Shown one piece after another: positions 8,640 through 17,681 of a stretch of 64,000 nt of DNA. Positions within the stretch are counted from its first letter, which is position 1; each line of letters starts with the position of its first letter. A model generated the notes under the pieces. It saw only the letters and a list, made by a program, of their open reading frames with translations. It had not been told where the DNA came from and did no database searches. Made by a program: the position numbers and the translations under genes. Source of the stretch: Actinoallomurus sp963823735 (GTDB taxonomy: Bacteria > Actinomycetota > Actinomycetes > Streptosporangiales > Streptosporangiaceae); NCBI GenBank assembly GCA_963823735.1, contig CAWGMO010000002.1, positions 2,914,001 to 2,978,000 on the forward strand. The letters run 5' to 3'.

Positions 8640-9392
8640 ATGGCCGTACCGTCACTTCGCCCCGGCACCGTCTGCTGGGTCGACCTGGGAACCCCGGACG
8701 TGCCGCGCGCCGCCGGTTTCTACCAGGCGTTGTTCGGCTGGGACATCGCCGATCCGGACGAGAACGGCTACCGGCTGTGCTCGATCCAGGGACGGCTGGC
8801 CGGCGCGCTCGGCCCGGCCGAGGACCCGGGCCCGCCGTACTGGACCACCAACATCGGCGTCACCGACATCGCCGCCGCCACGGCGGACTTCACGGCGGCC
8901 GGCGCCACGGTCCGGGTACCGCCCACCCGAGCGGGAGACGCCGGCGTCTTCGCCGTCTTCACCGACCCGGCGGGCACACCGGTGTCCCTCTGGCAGCCCG
9001 GCACCCACGCCGGAATGCACACGGTCGCCGAGCACGGCACGTTCTCCACCGTCGAACTTCTCACCCACGCCCCCCGAGCCGCCGCACGCTTCTACACCCG
9101 CGCACTCGGCTGGACGTTCACCGACGACGGCACGGTACGCCTCGCCGGCGACCCCATCGCCTCATGGACCCCCACACCGCCACACCCCCCGACCGCACCC
9201 ACGCACGCCCCCGACGCCGACCCCATCCCCGCGACGTCGCGCTGGCTCGTCGGCTTCGCCGTCGACGACGTCGACGCCGCAGCCCGGCGCGCCGTACGTC
9301 TCGGTGCAGCCCGCGCCGAGTCTCGTTCCGACATGACCGTTCTGACCGATCCGACCGGCGCCGTCTTCGGGCTGCGGCCGGCGACCATCTGA
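8640..9392 (+). CDS. VOC family protein, two glyoxalase-like domains
   Basis: 250 residues made of two vicinal-oxygen-chelate domains, about 9-120 (WVDLGTPDVPRAAGFYQALF) and 128-250 (FSTVELLTHAPRAAARFYTR, then DPTGAVFGL). This arrangement is common in actinobacterial hydroxylase/glyoxalase/bleomycin-resistance-like proteins; the substrate is unknown. A proline- and histidine-rich loop at about 175-195 interrupts domain 2. It is divergent from the TetR gene and probably repressed by it; the tautomerase gene follows 11 bp downstream, likely in the same message. Confidence 0.85.
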   Translation: MAVPSLRPGTVCWVDLGTPDVPRAAGFYQALFGWDIADPDENGYRLCSIQGRLAGALGPAEDPGPPYWTTNIGVTDIAAATADFTAAGATVRVPPTRAGDAGVFAVFTDPAGTPVSLWQPGTHAGMHTVAEHGTFSTVELLTHAPRAAARFYTRALGWTFTDDGTVRLAGDPIASWTPTPPHPPTAPTHAPDADPIPATSRWLVGFAVDDVDAAARRAVRLGAARAESRSDMTVLTDPTGAVFGLRPATI

Positions 9393-9403
9393 AAGGGAGC
9401 ATC

Positions 9404-9874
9404 ATGCCCATCACCGTCACCGCCAGCCGAGGTGCCCTCACCGAAGAGGGACGGCGCCAGGTCCTGCCTCAGCTCACCGCGGCGCTCATCGAGGTCAGCG
9501 ACCTCCAGGGGAACCCGTTCTTCGCCTCCGTCATCGGCGGGACCGTCCACGTACTGCCCGAGGCCGACGTCTACGGAGGTGGCGCACCCCACCCGTTGAT
9601 CATGGTCGAGCTGAAGCTCCCCGACATCGGCCTGCCCGACGTCGAGAGCCGGGCCCGCTTCATCGCCCGCGCGACCGACGTCGTCGCCGGGCTCGCCGCC
9701 TCCGGGCACCGCCGCGACGACATCTGGGTCAACGTTCTCAACGCTCCCAGCGGGGGCTGGGGCATCGGCGGCACCGCGTACACGGGTGACGCCCTCATAG
9801 CCGCGGTCACGGCCGCCGCCGGTCGGGATGCCACTGGGCACGGCGCAGCCAGTACGAGCGGACGCGCGCACTGA
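9404..9874 (+). CDS. tautomerase-superfamily protein
   Basis: 156 residues. It begins MPITVTASRGALTEEGRRQV; in the 4-oxalocrotonate tautomerase superfamily the mature N-terminal proline (Pro-2 in the gene) is the catalytic base, and it is present. The length suggests a fused pair of beta-alpha-beta units, as in the malonate semialdehyde decarboxylase/cis-CaaD-like groups. An AAAGGGAG ribosome binding site lies 5 nt before the ATG, and the gene follows the VOC gene by 11 bp, so it is probably in the TetR-controlled operon. Confidence 0.75.
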   Translation: MPITVTASRGALTEEGRRQVLPQLTAALIEVSDLQGNPFFASVIGGTVHVLPEADVYGGGAPHPLIMVELKLPDIGLPDVESRARFIARATDVVAGLAASGHRRDDIWVNVLNAPSGGWGIGGTAYTGDALIAAVTAAAGRDATGHGAASTSGRAH

Positions 9875-9994
9875 CCGCTACCGGTCGCCCTAGAGCATTG
9901 TCGGCGCCACGCCACCCGCCGTAGCTTTCATTCTCTTACAGGCAGACGCCGGTAAGAATTTGCCCCTCGCCGCAAAAGTGAAGATAGGAACGCC

Positions 9995-10312
9995 ATGTCG
10001 AATCGTCGTCGCGGATTCGCCCTCGGCCTCGCGGTCAGCGCAACGCTGGTCGCCGGTGCCCTCTCGACCGCACCGGCCATGGCCGCGACCCACGCCCCCT
10101 CGGACATGCACCCGAACCTCGGCCGCTACATGGTGTGCGCCGACACCCTCAGCGTGTGGCACTCGCCGGGTGGCACCACCTTCGACACGCCGCTCAGGTT
10201 CGGTGAGACCTTCGACATGGAGAGCAAGGACTCCTCCGGCAACTGGGCGTACGGCGCGGCGTACGGCCACGTCAACGCGCACGGCTGGGTGATCGCGGCG
10301 TACCTCTGCTGA
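9995..10312 (+). CDS. small secreted protein, SH3-like
   Basis: 105 residues with a clear Sec signal peptide (MSNRRRGFALGLAVSATLVA, cleavage near APAMA-AT at about 30-31). The mature part has two cysteines (MVCADTLSVW and the C-terminal C) and a pattern seen in small actinobacterial SH3-like secreted proteins (YMVCADTLSVWHSPGG, then NWAYGAAYGHVNAHGWVIAA). Function unknown. It ends in front of a strong terminator shared with the convergent GH16 gene. Confidence 0.8.
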   Translation: MSNRRRGFALGLAVSATLVAGALSTAPAMAATHAPSDMHPNLGRYMVCADTLSVWHSPGGTTFDTPLRFGETFDMESKDSSGNWAYGAAYGHVNAHGWVIAAYLC

Positions 10313-10322
10313 ACGACGCCGC

Positions 10323-10360
10323 GGAAGCGCGCGCCGGAGACGACTCCGGCGCGCGCTTCC
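10323..10360. terminator. bidirectional hairpin terminator
   Basis: A 17-bp perfect stem (arms 10323-10339 and 10344-10360) with loop ACGA. It lies between the convergent small secreted protein gene and the GH16 gene. No long T tract follows, as is common in high-GC actinomycetes. Confidence 0.8.
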
Positions 10361-10366
10361 GTGTCT

Positions 10367-11725
10367 CTAGGTGCCTGAGACCTGGAACTCCCACAGCGAG
10401 TAGCCGTACGGGGTCGCCCGCTGGGTGCCGTTCATCCGTACGTACCGGCCTGAGCCGGAGACGTTCAGATCCTGCACGCCGCCGGTGCCGGTGGTCGTCG
10501 AATAGATGGTCGTCCAGTTCGAGCCGTCATTGGACGTCTGTATCTGGAACGCCTTGGCGTAGGCGGCCTCCCAGTTGAGCTGGACGTGGTTGATCTGGTG
10601 CACCGCGCCGAGGTCGACCTGCAGCCACTGCGGGTCGCTGAACGCGCTGGACCACCGGCTCCCGGTATTGCCGTCCGTCGCGTTCGGCGCCTCGGTGCCG
10701 GCCGCCTCGGTGGAGGAGGCGGTCGTCGGCTTGCCCTGCGAGAGGGTGCCGCCTCCGCCTCCGCCGCCCGGTGCCTTGTTGTAGACGGCGACGTAGTCGA
10801 CGTTGAGCTGCCCGCCGGAGACCGTCGCCGCGGTGGGGCCGCCGCCGAACGCGTCGGGGAACCCACCGCCCATCGCCAGGTCGAAGATGATGAAGAAGGG
10901 ATGGTCGACGGCGTTCGCCCACGTGGTGGCGTCGACGCGGTTGGCGGCCAGCGTGAAGTAGTTACTGCCGTCGAGGTACCAGCGGATCTGCTCGGGCGAG
11001 ACCGAGCGGTCGATCTGCACGGAGTAGGTGTGGTAGCCGGTCTGGCAGCCGCCGCACGCACGCTCGCCGCTGCCGATTCCGGTGGACTCGTTACAGGGCC
11101 CGCCGGGGTTGGTGCCGCAGTGCAGGGTGCCGAACACCGAGCTGCGGCCGTTGATGTCCTCCAGGATGTCGACCTCACCCGACGTCGGCCAGGTCGTGCC
11201 CGTACGCAGGGTCGAGCCGAGCATCCAGTAGGCCGGCCAGTATCCGGCGCCGTTGGTGGTGTTGACGTTGGGCTGCTGGATCGACGCCCGCATCTCGACC
11301 ACGCCGCCGGGTGGCGCCCCGAAGGTTGCGGCCTGCGTCTCGACGCGTCCGGAGGTCCAGCCTCCGCGCGGGTCGCCGCCCGAGTGCAGCGCCTTGAGCA
11401 CCAGGTGGCCGGAACCGTCCTGGAAGACGTTTGCCGTGCTGTTGGTCATCGTCTCGATCTCACCGGTGCCGAAGCTGCTGCCCGGGCCGGTGTCGTACTT
11501 CCAGGTGCCGGTGTTCAGGCCGGTGCCCGAGGCGCCGCTGAAGTCGTCGCTCCAGGTGGTGGTGAAGCCGGCCGGCGGGGCCGGCACGCTGGCGGGGCGT
11601 GCCGGTCCTGCCGGGGCGCCCGAGGCCGTGGTCGCCGGTGCGATCACGCCGAGGGCGAGTACGAGAGCGCCGGCCCCCACCCTGAGCCTGCGCGCCCAGG
11701 AGGCGTCTTGTCGTTTGTGGAACAC
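10367..11725 (-). CDS. secreted GH16 beta-glucanase with F5/8-type carbohydrate-binding domain
   Basis: 452 residues. Signal peptide at about 1-37, then a glycoside hydrolase family 16 domain with the catalytic signature E-V-D-I-L-E (in SGEVDILEDING), then a glycine-rich linker (PGGGGGGG) and a discoidin/CBM32-like domain (NATDGNTGSRWSS, WLQVDLG). Such enzymes cleave beta-1,3- or beta-1,3-1,4-glucans outside the cell. I chose the GTG at 11725 because GAAGGGAG sits just before it; an ATG at 11746 is upstream of that site. The LacI gene lies upstream on the same strand, and a LacI-type operator is between them. Confidence 0.9.
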   Translation of the reverse strand: MFHKRQDASWARRLRVGAGALVLALGVIAPATTASGAPAGPARPASVPAPPAGFTTTWSDDFSGASGTGLNTGTWKYDTGPGSSFGTGEIETMTNSTANVFQDGSGHLVLKALHSGGDPRGGWTSGRVETQAATFGAPPGGVVEMRASIQQPNVNTTNGAGYWPAYWMLGSTLRTGTTWPTSGEVDILEDINGRSSVFGTLHCGTNPGGPCNESTGIGSGERACGGCQTGYHTYSVQIDRSVSPEQIRWYLDGSNYFTLAANRVDATTWANAVDHPFFIIFDLAMGGGFPDAFGGGPTAATVSGGQLNVDYVAVYNKAPGGGGGGGTLSQGKPTTASSTEAAGTEAPNATDGNTGSRWSSAFSDPQWLQVDLGAVHQINHVQLNWEAAYAKAFQIQTSNDGSNWTTIYSTTTGTGGVQDLNVSGSGRYVRMNGTQRATPYGYSLWEFQVSGT

Positions 11726-11792
11726 GTGTGCTCCCTTCGGGGCCACCGGCCGTACATGCGCGGGTGGCTCCGTTGAGGCTGGCGGGGTTTGC

Positions 11793-11806
11793 TGAGAGCG
11801 CTCTCA
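11793..11806. promoter_or_regulatory. LacI-family operator
   Basis: TGAGAGCGCTCTCA, a perfect 14-bp palindrome with the central CG of LacI/GalR operators. It resembles the TGGGAGCGCTCCCA boxes of CebR/CelR-type regulators of glucan use. It is 68 bp upstream of the GH16 start and downstream of the LacI gene. Confidence 0.8.
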
Positions 11807-11858
11807 ATGAGAGATTCACCGCCGGTCAGCACCCTGTCAATGGCCGGATCGCGCCACG

Positions 11859-12869
11859 TCAGCCCGACTGGCGTACGACCAGGTCGGTGGGCAGCGTCAC
11901 GATCGGCTCGATCTCCTGGCCGTCGATGCTCCGCAGCAGCTGGCGGGCCATCCGGCGGCCGATCTCCACGATGGGCTGGCGGATCGTGGTGAGCGGCGGA
12001 TCCGTGTACGCGGCGAGGTCGATGTCGTCGAAGCCGATGACGGCGACGTCGTCCGGCACCCGCCGCCCGGCGCCGCGCAGCGCCTGCAGGGCGCCGTCGG
12101 CCATCAGGTCCGAGGCGACGAACACGGCGTCCAGCTCCGGCTCGTCGTCGAGGAGCCGGAGCATCGCGGCGCCGCCGGACTCCACGGTGAAGTCGCCGAC
12201 CGCGACGATCGGCCGCGATCCCGGCAGCGCCTCCTGGTAGCCGGCCAGGCGGTCGATTCCGGCGATCATGTCCTGCGGGCCGGCGATGGTGGCGACGCGG
12301 GTACGCCCCGCCGCCAGCAGGCGGCGTACCGCCGTGGCCGCGCCGCCGACGTTGTCCACCCCGACGTACGGCACCTCGACGGGCCCGAGGGGACGCTCGC
12401 TGCACACCAGCGGGATGCCGATGCGGGACAGCGCCGCGGGCAGCGGGTCGGCGCCGTGCAGGGAGGCCAGCATGACGCCGTCGACGTGGTGCGCGGAGAC
12501 CGAGCGGACGATGCGCTCGTGGCTCGCCGGCGACCTGGCCAGCATGAGCACGAGCTGTTTGTCCGCCTCCTCCAGCTCCTGGCTGACCCCGTGGATGACG
12601 CCGGGGAAGAAGCGGTCGCCGGAGAAGACACGCGAGGTCGACTCGGGCAGCACCAGCGCGATCAGGTCGGTGCGGCGGGTGACGAGCGTACGCGCCGCGT
12701 GGTTGGGGACGTACCCCAGCTCCTGGATGGCCTCGCGCACGGAGTCGCGGCTCGCCGTGGTGACCGGCCTGCCGTTGACGACCCGCGACACGGTGGCCCG
12801 GGAGACGCCGGCGCGCGCCGCGACGTTCTCCAGTGTGGGCCGCCTACGGCCGTCATTCGCCTGCCCCAT
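11859..12869 (-). CDS. LacI family transcriptional regulator
   Basis: 336 residues. The LacI HTH is at about 11-35 (PTLENVAARAGVSRATVSRV), with the hinge helix region to about 60, then a periplasmic-binding-protein-like sugar domain (DLIALVLPESTSRVF, ending FDDIDLAAYTDPPLTTIRQP). The ATG at 12869 gives the usual N-terminus; upstream codons are not family-like. Its gene precedes the GH16 glucanase, so it most likely represses it through the 11793-11806 box in response to a beta-glucan oligosaccharide (inference). Confidence 0.92.
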   Translation of the reverse strand: MGQANDGRRRPTLENVAARAGVSRATVSRVVNGRPVTTASRDSVREAIQELGYVPNHAARTLVTRRTDLIALVLPESTSRVFSGDRFFPGVIHGVSQELEEADKQLVLMLARSPASHERIVRSVSAHHVDGVMLASLHGADPLPAALSRIGIPLVCSERPLGPVEVPYVGVDNVGGAATAVRRLLAAGRTRVATIAGPQDMIAGIDRLAGYQEALPGSRPIVAVGDFTVESGGAAMLRLLDDEPELDAVFVASDLMADGALQALRGAGRRVPDDVAVIGFDDIDLAAYTDPPLTTIRQPIVEIGRRMARQLLRSIDGQEIEPIVTLPTDLVVRQSG

Positions 12870-12921
12870 GGCGTGCAGATCATAGCCGCCGCGACCGACG
12901 CTTCCCCTTACCATTCGACGG

Positions 12922-13641
12922 ATGGGTTCTCCGGCCAGGCGCGTCCCGGTGACCTATGTCGCGCGATTCCACCGGGTCGGCCCACTGCTGATGATCGCGT
13001 CCGGCGTCGCCGCCCCGGCCGCGATCCTGTGGGCGACGGCCCACCGGCGCCCGGCCCACCCTCTCGCCTACGTCGTGTACGGGTTCGTGGCGTTCGCCGT
13101 GCTGACCGGCCTCGGCGTCGCCCGGCTGAGCCGCGGGATCAGGAACCGCTGGATCGCGCTCTCCGTCGACCGGGACGCGATCACGTTCGGCTCGCCGTCC
13201 GGCAAGCCGACGCGCCTTGCGTGGGACGAGGTCAGTGCGCTCGTGCTGTTCTCCCGGCGGACGGAATTCATCCAGGGCACGGTGAGATGCGTCGGCGTCA
13301 GGCTCCATCCCTGCGCGGCCGAGTCACCGGAGAGCCACCTCGCGGAGCTCCGGCGTGCGCGGTCGCGCGCCGGCCTCACCGACGAGGAGCGTGCGCTGCT
13401 GGCCGGGCTTCCGGATGGGCCGCCGGGCTTCGACAAGGAGATGGCGGTCAGCGTTCACGTCGAGGCGCACGGATGGGGGTACACACGTGCGCGCCTGCGG
13501 GAGGCGGTTCGTGCGTACGCGCCCGGCGTGCCGGTCGTCGAACGGCAGGCCGGCAGCTACTACGGCCTCGTCGGCTGGCGGGCCGACCGGGAGAAGGTCC
13601 GTGAGATCACGGAGAACGCCGAGCTGCGTGGCTGTGGCTGA
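12922..13641 (+). CDS. two-TM membrane protein of unknown function
   Basis: 239 residues. Two hydrophobic segments at about 20-38 and 48-65 are followed by a soluble part that begins like a bacterial PH domain (IALSVDRDAITFGSPSGKPT, then LAWDEVSALVLF). Not recognised beyond that. It is divergent from the LacI gene with only about 50 bp between them. Confidence 0.65.
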   Translation: MGSPARRVPVTYVARFHRVGPLLMIASGVAAPAAILWATAHRRPAHPLAYVVYGFVAFAVLTGLGVARLSRGIRNRWIALSVDRDAITFGSPSGKPTRLAWDEVSALVLFSRRTEFIQGTVRCVGVRLHPCAAESPESHLAELRRARSRAGLTDEERALLAGLPDGPPGFDKEMAVSVHVEAHGWGYTRARLREAVRAYAPGVPVVERQAGSYYGLVGWRADREKVREITENAELRGCG

Positions 13642-13713
13642 CTTGCCGAACAATTGGTACGAGTAAGACATGCCCGAGACCGGACGGAACGTCCGCCCGG
13701 GTAGGGACGCATC

Positions 13714-14901
13714 ATGTCCGCAGGTCACGGTACGGGGATGCGCCTCTGGCGCCCGTCGACCATGCGCCGCCTCGCGGACCACGGAACACCGCCGGACCGG
13801 CTCGACTGGGTGCTGCTCGGCTCGGTGCTCGCGCTCACCGCGATCGGCACGCTCCTGGTCTGGTCGGCGACCCGGCCGGCGCTCGTCGAGGCCGGGCGTG
13901 ACCCCGAGAGCTTCCTGAAGAAGCACCTCATCACGGTGGCGATCGGCCTGGTCCTGGCCGCCGGGGTTTCGCTGCTGGACTACCGGCTCGTGCGCGCGTA
14001 CGCGCCGTTCCTGTACGCGGCGTCGTGCGTGGGCCTGATCGCGGTGCTCACGCCGCTGGGTTCCACGATCAAGGGCCACCACTCCTGGATCGAGGTGGGC
14101 GCGGGCTTCCAGCTCCAGCCGGCGGAGTTCGCCAAGCTCGGGCTGGTCATGCTGCTCGCGGTGATGCTCGGCGAGCCGCGCGACGCGCAGACCGCGCCCG
14201 GCACCGGTGACCTGCTCGCCTCCCTCGCGCTGGCCGGGCTGGCCGTGGGCCTGATCATCCTTCAGCCGGACCTCGGCACCACGATGGTGCTCGGCGTGCT
14301 GATCATCTCGATGGTGGCGGTGGCCGGCGTCTCGCGGGCCTGGCTCGTGGGCCTGGTGACCGCCGGGACCCTCGTCGCGCTGGCCGCGTGGCGGTTCCAC
14401 CTGCTCAAGGCGTACCAGGTCGACCGGTTCATCGCGTTCGCGTACCCGGCCGCCGACCCCAAGGGCGTCGGGTACAACGCGGCGCAGGCGCGCATCGCGA
14501 TCGGCTCCGGCGGCGTGCTCGGCCAGGGGCTGTTCCACGGGCGGCAGACCGCCGGTCACTTCGTACCCGAGCAGCACACCGACTTCATCTTCACCGTGGC
14601 CGGGGAGGAGCTCGGGTTCGTCGGGTCGGCGCTGATCGTGCTGCTGCTCGGCATCGCCCTGTGGCGCGGCCTGCGCATCGCGACGAACTGCGAGAACAGC
14701 TTCGGCGTGCTCATGGCCGCCGGGGTCGTCTGCTGGCTGGGGTTCCAGGCGTTCGAGAACATCGGCATGACGCTCGGACTGATGCCGATCACCGGCGTCC
14801 CGCTTCCCTTCGTCTCGTACGGCGGGTCGGCGACGCTCGCCAACATGGTGGCGCTCGGCCTGCTAGAGGCCGTCCATCTGCGCCGCCGCACGTACGGCTG
14901 A
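13714..14901 (+). CDS. rodA: FtsW/RodA/SpoVE family peptidoglycan polymerase
   Basis: 395 residues with about ten membrane segments. SEDS-family motifs are present: QPAEFAKLGLV with the essential-type glutamate/lysine stretch, LQPDLGTTMV, and the C-terminal PFVSYGGSATLANMVALGL. SEDS proteins polymerise lipid II with a class B PBP partner. Length and the PITGVPLPFVSYGG end fit RodA rather than FtsW. There is no PBP gene beside it, so this is an extra, unlinked copy. The catalase gene follows 15 bp downstream. Confidence 0.88.
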   Translation: MSAGHGTGMRLWRPSTMRRLADHGTPPDRLDWVLLGSVLALTAIGTLLVWSATRPALVEAGRDPESFLKKHLITVAIGLVLAAGVSLLDYRLVRAYAPFLYAASCVGLIAVLTPLGSTIKGHHSWIEVGAGFQLQPAEFAKLGLVMLLAVMLGEPRDAQTAPGTGDLLASLALAGLAVGLIILQPDLGTTMVLGVLIISMVAVAGVSRAWLVGLVTAGTLVALAAWRFHLLKAYQVDRFIAFAYPAADPKGVGYNAAQARIAIGSGGVLGQGLFHGRQTAGHFVPEQHTDFIFTVAGEELGFVGSALIVLLLGIALWRGLRIATNCENSFGVLMAAGVVCWLGFQAFENIGMTLGLMPITGVPLPFVSYGGSATLANMVALGLLEAVHLRRRTYG

Positions 14902-14916
14902 CCGAGGGAGACTGAC

Positions 14917-16977
14917 GTGACATCAGCGGATGACGAGAAGCGGCGGCAACTGGAGTCGAACACCGTCGACCCCTGTGACGCCCCGTTCTCCACCGACCAG
15001 GGGATCCCGATCGGCGAGACCGACAACTCGCTCACGGCCGGCGAGCGCGGGCCGACTCTGATGGAGGACTTCCACTTTCGCGAGAAGATCACGCACTTCG
15101 ACCACGAGCGGATCCCCGAGCGGGTCGTGCACGCGCGCGGCTCAGGCGCGTACGGCTTCTTCGAGGTGTACGAGTCGCTCGCGGCGTACACGAAGGCGGA
15201 GTTCCTCTGCGACCCGGCGCTGCGTACGCCGGTGTTCGTGCGTTTCTCCACGGTCGCCGGGTCGGCCGGGTCCGCCGACACGGTCCGCGACGTACGCGGC
15301 TTCGCGGTGAAGTTCTACACGAACGAGGGCAACTTCGACCTCGTCGGCAACAACATGCCGGTGTTCTTCATCCAGGACGGCATCAAGTTCCCCGACTTCG
15401 TGCACGCGGTGAAGCCCGAGCCGCACAACGCCATCCCGCAGGCGTCGTCGGCGCACGACACGCTCTGGGACTTCGTGCAGCTCCAGCCCGAGACCACGCA
15501 CATGATGATGTGGCTGATGTCCGACCGGGCGCTGCCGCGCAGCTTCCGGATGATGCAGGGCTTCGGCGTGCACACGTTCCGGCTCGTGGACGCCGGCGGC
15601 ACCTCGACGTTCGTGAAGTTCCACTGGAAGCCGAAGCTCGGCACGCACTCCCTCGTCTGGGACGAGGTGCAGAAGGTCGCCGGCAAGGATCCCGACTTCA
15701 ACCGGCGCGACCTGTGGGAGAACATCGAGGAGGGCAACCACCCGGAGTGGGAGCTCGGCCTCCAGCTCGTGCCGGAGGGCGAGGAGCACTCCTTCGACTT
15801 CGACCTGCTCGACCCGACCAAGATCATTCCGGAGGAGCTGGTCCCCGTACGGCCCGTCGGGCGGCTGGTGCTCGACCGCAACCCGCGGGAGTTCTTCGCC
15901 GAGACCGAACAGGTCGCCTTCCACCTCGGCAACCTCGTACCGGGCATCGACGTCACCGACGACCCGCTCCTGCAGGCCCGGCTGTTCTCCTACCTCGACA
16001 CGCAGCTGATCCGGCTCGGCGGCCCGAACTTCCCGCAGATCCCCGTCAACCGGCCGGTCGTGCCCACCCGCAACGACCACCGCGACGGCTACCACCAGAC
16101 GCGGATCACCAAGAGCCGCACGGCGTACCACCCGAACAGCCTCGGCGGCGGGTGTCCCGTCCTCGCCGGCGAGGAGGCGTTCACGCCCTATCCCGAGCAC
16201 GTCGAGGGCCGCAAGCTCCGCAAACGCCCGGAGAGCTTCGCCGACCACTACTCCCAGGCCACGCTCTTCTGGAACAGCATGGCCGGGTGGGAGAAGGAGC
16301 ACATCGTCTCGGCCTTCGCGTTCGAGCTCGGGAAGGTCGAGCACCACCACGTACGCGAGGGCGTGATCGAGAACCTCAACCACGTCGACCACGGCCTCGC
16401 CGTCGAGGTCGCCGGCCGCGTCGGCGTCAGGCCTCCGGACAAGGCCGTCTCCCAGAACCACGGCCGTACCTCGCCCGCGCTCAGCCAGGCGAACACCGCG
16501 CGCGGCGCCGCCACCCGGAAGATCGCGATCCTGGCCGCCGACGGCGTACGCGCCGAGGACGTCGCCGAGGTCAAGCGCGCCCTCAGCGAGAAGGGCGCCA
16601 CGTGTGAGGTGCTCGGGCCGCGCGACGGCACCCTGAGCGACACCGGAGGCGGCACGATCGACGTCGACCGCCTGCTGGCCACGACCGGCTCGGTGCTGTA
16701 CGACGCGGTGCTCGTCCCGAGCGGCGAGGAGTCCGTACGGGCCCTGGCCGCCGACGGGCAGGCCGTGCACTTCGTCGCCGAGGCGTTCATGCACTACAAG
16801 GCGGTCGGCGCTCTCGGGGACGGCGTCGTCCTCCTCGAAGCCGCCCGCGTGCCGTCGTCCGACCTGGGCGTCATCACCACGTCGGGCACGGCGGGCCGGG
16901 AGTTCCTCCAGGCGTTCACCGAGGCCGTCGCCGCGCACCGCCACTACGGGCGGGACACGACGCCGATCCCGGCGTGA
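14917..16977 (+). CDS. katE: large-subunit monofunctional catalase (HPII type)
   Basis: 686 residues, GTG start. Catalytic His72 (RVVHARGSGAYGFF), the active-site asparagine at 145/146 (DLVGNNMPVFF) and the haem-ligand tyrosine at about 359 (RLFSYLDTQLIRLGG) are all present. The C-terminal 150 residues form the DJ-1/PfpI-like domain that marks clade-2 (HPII) catalases. Decomposes hydrogen peroxide in the cytoplasm. It follows rodA by 15 bp and may share its transcript; a strong terminator follows. Confidence 0.95.
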   Translation: MTSADDEKRRQLESNTVDPCDAPFSTDQGIPIGETDNSLTAGERGPTLMEDFHFREKITHFDHERIPERVVHARGSGAYGFFEVYESLAAYTKAEFLCDPALRTPVFVRFSTVAGSAGSADTVRDVRGFAVKFYTNEGNFDLVGNNMPVFFIQDGIKFPDFVHAVKPEPHNAIPQASSAHDTLWDFVQLQPETTHMMMWLMSDRALPRSFRMMQGFGVHTFRLVDAGGTSTFVKFHWKPKLGTHSLVWDEVQKVAGKDPDFNRRDLWENIEEGNHPEWELGLQLVPEGEEHSFDFDLLDPTKIIPEELVPVRPVGRLVLDRNPREFFAETEQVAFHLGNLVPGIDVTDDPLLQARLFSYLDTQLIRLGGPNFPQIPVNRPVVPTRNDHRDGYHQTRITKSRTAYHPNSLGGGCPVLAGEEAFTPYPEHVEGRKLRKRPESFADHYSQATLFWNSMAGWEKEHIVSAFAFELGKVEHHHVREGVIENLNHVDHGLAVEVAGRVGVRPPDKAVSQNHGRTSPALSQANTARGAATRKIAILAADGVRAEDVAEVKRALSEKGATCEVLGPRDGTLSDTGGGTIDVDRLLATTGSVLYDAVLVPSGEESVRALAADGQAVHFVAEAFMHYKAVGALGDGVVLLEAARVPSSDLGVITTSGTAGREFLQAFTEAVAAHRHYGRDTTPIPA

Positions 16978-16983
16978 CCTCCG

Positions 16984-17010
16984 GGTGGCGGGCCCGGTGG
17001 GCCCGCCACC
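16984..17010. terminator. bidirectional hairpin terminator
   Basis: A 12-bp perfect stem GGTGGCGGGCCC / GGGCCCGCCACC with loop GGT, between convergent katE and the fasciclin gene. Confidence 0.8.
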
Positions 17011-17025
17011 TCCCGGGGGCGCACG

Positions 17026-17649
17026 TTACTTCTTGGGCATCAGCACCGAGTCGATGATGTACACGGTGGCGTTGGCCGTCTGCACGTTGCCGCAGACGAC
17101 GTTGGCGTCGTTGACCTTGTACGCCTCACCGGAGCCGCTGGTCGTGACCATGCCGCCCTGGAGCGTCTTGAAGCTGCCGCTCGCCAGGCCGGTCGGCGCG
17201 ACCTTCTGGCCGACGACGTGGTAGGTGAGGATGCTCGACAGCGTCTTCTTGTCGGCGAGCACCTTCTTCAGCGTCTTAGCCGGGATCTTGGCGAACGCGT
17301 CGTTGCTCGGCGCGAACACGGTGACGTTCTGCGCCGAGTTGAGCGTGTCGACGAGTCCGGCCTTCTTGACGGCCGCGACCAGCGTCGACAGGGCCGGGTT
17401 GTTGGAGGCGGCGGTCGCCACCGGGTCCTGCGACATGCCGGAGAAGCTGCCCTTGCCCGAACTCGGCACGGCCGAGCAGCCGGCGCCGAACGGCTTGTCC
17501 GTCGTACCGGCCGGGCTGGCCGGCGCGCTGGTCATCGGGGCCGACGAGTCCGACCCGGACGCCTTGTCGTCGCTGCTGCCACCGCACGCGGCGGTTCCGA
17601 GGGCGAGCCCACCGGCGACGACGGCTGCGGCGATGATGTTGACCTTCAT
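17026..17649 (-). CDS. fasciclin-domain secreted lipoprotein
   Basis: 207 residues. N-terminus MKVNIIAAAVVAGGLALGTA followed by AC-GG, a lipoprotein-like signal with Cys at about 22, then a Ser/Thr/Pro-rich linker and one FAS1 domain (VTVFAPSNDAFAKIP and LTYHVVGQKV, the H1/H2 boxes). This is the MPT70/MPB70 type known from mycobacteria. A GAGGGAG site precedes the ATG at 17649. It lies 32 bp downstream of the sulfite-oxidase-like gene on the same strand, a pairing often seen in actinomycetes, so the two are probably co-transcribed. Confidence 0.88.
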   Translation of the reverse strand: MKVNIIAAAVVAGGLALGTAACGGSSDDKASGSDSSAPMTSAPASPAGTTDKPFGAGCSAVPSSGKGSFSGMSQDPVATAASNNPALSTLVAAVKKAGLVDTLNSAQNVTVFAPSNDAFAKIPAKTLKKVLADKKTLSSILTYHVVGQKVAPTGLASGSFKTLQGGMVTTSGSGEAYKVNDANVVCGNVQTANATVYIIDSVLMPKK

Positions 17650-17681
17650 GAGAATCTCCCTCTGTTGTGCTGCCACGGCCG

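Noticed and set aside
15142..16944. Minus-strand frame of 600 codons opposite katE
   Set aside because: Antisense shadow of a fully recognisable catalase.
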